DNA from: Bdellovibrionales bacterium GWA2_49_15 | Lineage (GTDB): Bacteria; Bdellovibrionota; Bacteriovoracia; Bacteriovoracales; Bacteriovoracaceae | Direction: 5' to 3' | Length of the DNA stretch: 64,000 nt | Assembly (NCBI GenBank): GCA_001769855.1 | Contig: MEPP01000001.1 | Span: 536,982-600,981, forward strand | In this document: positions 63,026 to 64,000 of the stretch, piece by piece | How the letters are laid out: each line of letters starts with the position of its first letter | Numbering within the stretch: the first letter of the stretch is position 1 | The notes under the pieces: model-generated | Seen by the model: only the letters and a program-made list of their open reading frames with translations | Told to the model about the DNA's origin: nothing | Database searches by the model: none | Program-made: the position numbers and the translations under genes

Positions 63026-64000
63026 ATGTATTCAAAATCGCGTGATAAATTTCCCGTCGGTCTGGTGGTTTCCACCTTTGTCAATAAGTGCGGGAATATG
63101 GGTCTGCAACTTTTACCCATGCTGCTGATTGAAAAAAATTTCTCGGTCTCCACTGCCAGCTTTATTATGGGTGCCACAAAGTCAGTCGCTCCCTTGGGGT
63201 CTTTCTTTAGCGGCAATATCATTGTTTTCCTGGGGGCCAAATTTGTTCTGCTGGCGACCTTCCTTCTAAGTGCCGTCACCATGGGATTTATCCCCTTTAT
63301 CAATTCGCCTTTTTTTTTAGGCCTCTTCGCCATCACCGCGAACTTTGCCGCCACCATCTATAATCCCGTCGCGCGAAGTATTATTAAGGAAACTTTCCCT
63401 CCCCTGCAGTTAAAAAAATATCTCGCCTGGCTGCGTTCCGCCAGCAATTTAGGTCAAGTGGTCTCTTCCGCTATGGCGATTTTCTTAGGAAAAATGGGTC
63501 TCATGATTCTCTTTGTGTTTGACTCCTTCACCTCTCTTCTGGCCTTTTTCATCGGAAGAATGGCCATCCAAAATCCCAAATCAGTGAAGCAACCTGATGT
63601 GAGTGGCGACGCTGGCCAATCCTTCATTGCGGAAGGTTATTACACATATACCATTCTCATGGCCGTCTACTTTTTTGTCTATGAGTTAGGGTTCTTGAGT
63701 TTTTCCGCCCTGGCAAAGATTAATTTTGGCGACCAGGGCATCAGCGCCTTTGGAATCGTCATGATTATTAACACTTTTTTATGCGGTGGCCTCGCCGTGC
63801 CGGCGGCAAGATACTTAAGCTCCGGCAAGATTTGGATCACGGTGGGATTCATCCTCACCATCCTCGGACCTTTGGTGCTGACTTTTTTACCTAAGACAAT
63901 TTTAGTTCTTTCACTCGGGGCCTTCTTACTTACCTTGGGAGAAATCTTGGTCGCCGTTTTTTCACAGACGCTGCTCTTGCAAAATTGTGGCGGGAAATTG
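63026..64000 (+). CDS. MFS-like transporter (3' end outside window)
   Basis: 325 codons without a stop, running off the right edge. The frame encodes at least nine hydrophobic segments (for example PLGSFFSGNIIVFLGAKFVL, FFLGLFAITANFAATIYNPV, YTILMAVYFFVYELGFLSF). The layout, with a first half, a charged loop (GRMAIQNPKSVKQPDVSGDA) and a second half, is that of a 12-helix major facilitator. It carries YNPVARSIIKE, similar to the conserved loop of drug/metabolite exporters. No substrate can be assigned. The start lacks a strong ribosome site. Confidence 0.75.
   Translation, partial: MYSKSRDKFPVGLVVSTFVNKCGNMGLQLLPMLLIEKNFSVSTASFIMGATKSVAPLGSFFSGNIIVFLGAKFVLLATFLLSAVTMGFIPFINSPFFLGLFAITANFAATIYNPVARSIIKETFPPLQLKKYLAWLRSASNLGQVVSSAMAIFLGKMGLMILFVFDSFTSLLAFFIGRMAIQNPKSVKQPDVSGDAGQSFIAEGYYTYTILMAVYFFVYELGFLSFSALAKINFGDQGISAFGIVMIINTFLCGGLAVPAARYLSSGKIWITVGFILTILGPLVLTFLPKTILVLSLGAFLLTLGEILVAVFSQTLLLQNCGGKL

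Noticed and set aside
63001..63357. 118-codon minus-strand open frame
   Set aside because: Antisense to the long transporter-like frame that runs to the window edge and encodes regular hydrophobic helices.

Overview
This looks like a chromosomal segment from a Bdellovibrionota-type bacterium (predatory-lineage relatives). The inference rests on a TIGR02147-type regulator paired with a small secreted protein, a very high share of genes with signal peptides (serine proteases, metallopeptidases, caspase-fold peptidases, ankyrin, LRR and FecR proteins), and moderate GC. I see no rRNA, tRNA, CRISPR array, complete IS element or prophage. A predatory lifestyle itself is not shown by the sequence.

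Layout. 1-16.8 kb: an accessory, secretion-rich region. It holds a TIGR02147 regulator pair, a GNAT/DUF2156 pair, a HemG-like flavodoxin, two trypsin-fold proteases, an AlkX/YcaQ-type DNA glycosylase, large secreted proteins including a HETGH metallopeptidase, a YedJ-type HD hydrolase and a secreted caspase-fold peptidase. 16.8-32.7 kb: one uninterrupted 12-gene minus-strand operon, actABCDEF (alternative complex III), a diheme cytochrome c, narGHJI (respiratory nitrate reductase) and a NifU-like protein. 32.9-36.9 kb: a gluzincin-TPR protein, secreted proteins and an LhgO-like oxidase. 36.9-40.1 kb: ku-ligD, a two-gene NHEJ operon with all three LigD domains.

40.05-41.24 kb: a small island made of a deletion scar and a toxin-antitoxin pair. 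The scar joins the N-terminus of an AAA ATPase to the C-terminus of an M23 peptidase. The pair is MqsRA-like, with an operator between its -35 and -10 elements and an apparently leaderless start. 41.5-46.6 kb: a Tat-exported molybdopterin hydroxylase with its 2Fe-2S subunit, an SDR, a 58-aa protein, a class III nucleotidyl cyclase and a methyltransferase. 46.7-52.5 kb: a sigma54 response regulator and a double-receiver membrane histidine kinase, then ankyrin and small secreted proteins. 52.7-61.3 kb: a second secreted caspase/clostripain-like protein translationally coupled to a giant LRR-MORN protein, a FecR-beta-barrel protein, a CAT-family acetyltransferase and an outer-membrane barrel. 61.4-62.97 kb: a tripartite HipBST-type toxin-antitoxin operon with three phased operators. 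63.0-64.0 kb: an MFS-like transporter cut by the window edge.

How they work together. The central operon suggests a respiratory module in which a quinol-oxidising ACIII, its cytochromes and NarGHI are made as one unit. The two cytochrome domains at its ends (the extra N-terminal domain of ActA and the first domain of the diheme cytochrome) look like duplicates of each other. This is the strongest candidate for an undescribed arrangement here. The secreted caspase-LRR/MORN pair and the phased HipBST operator array come next.
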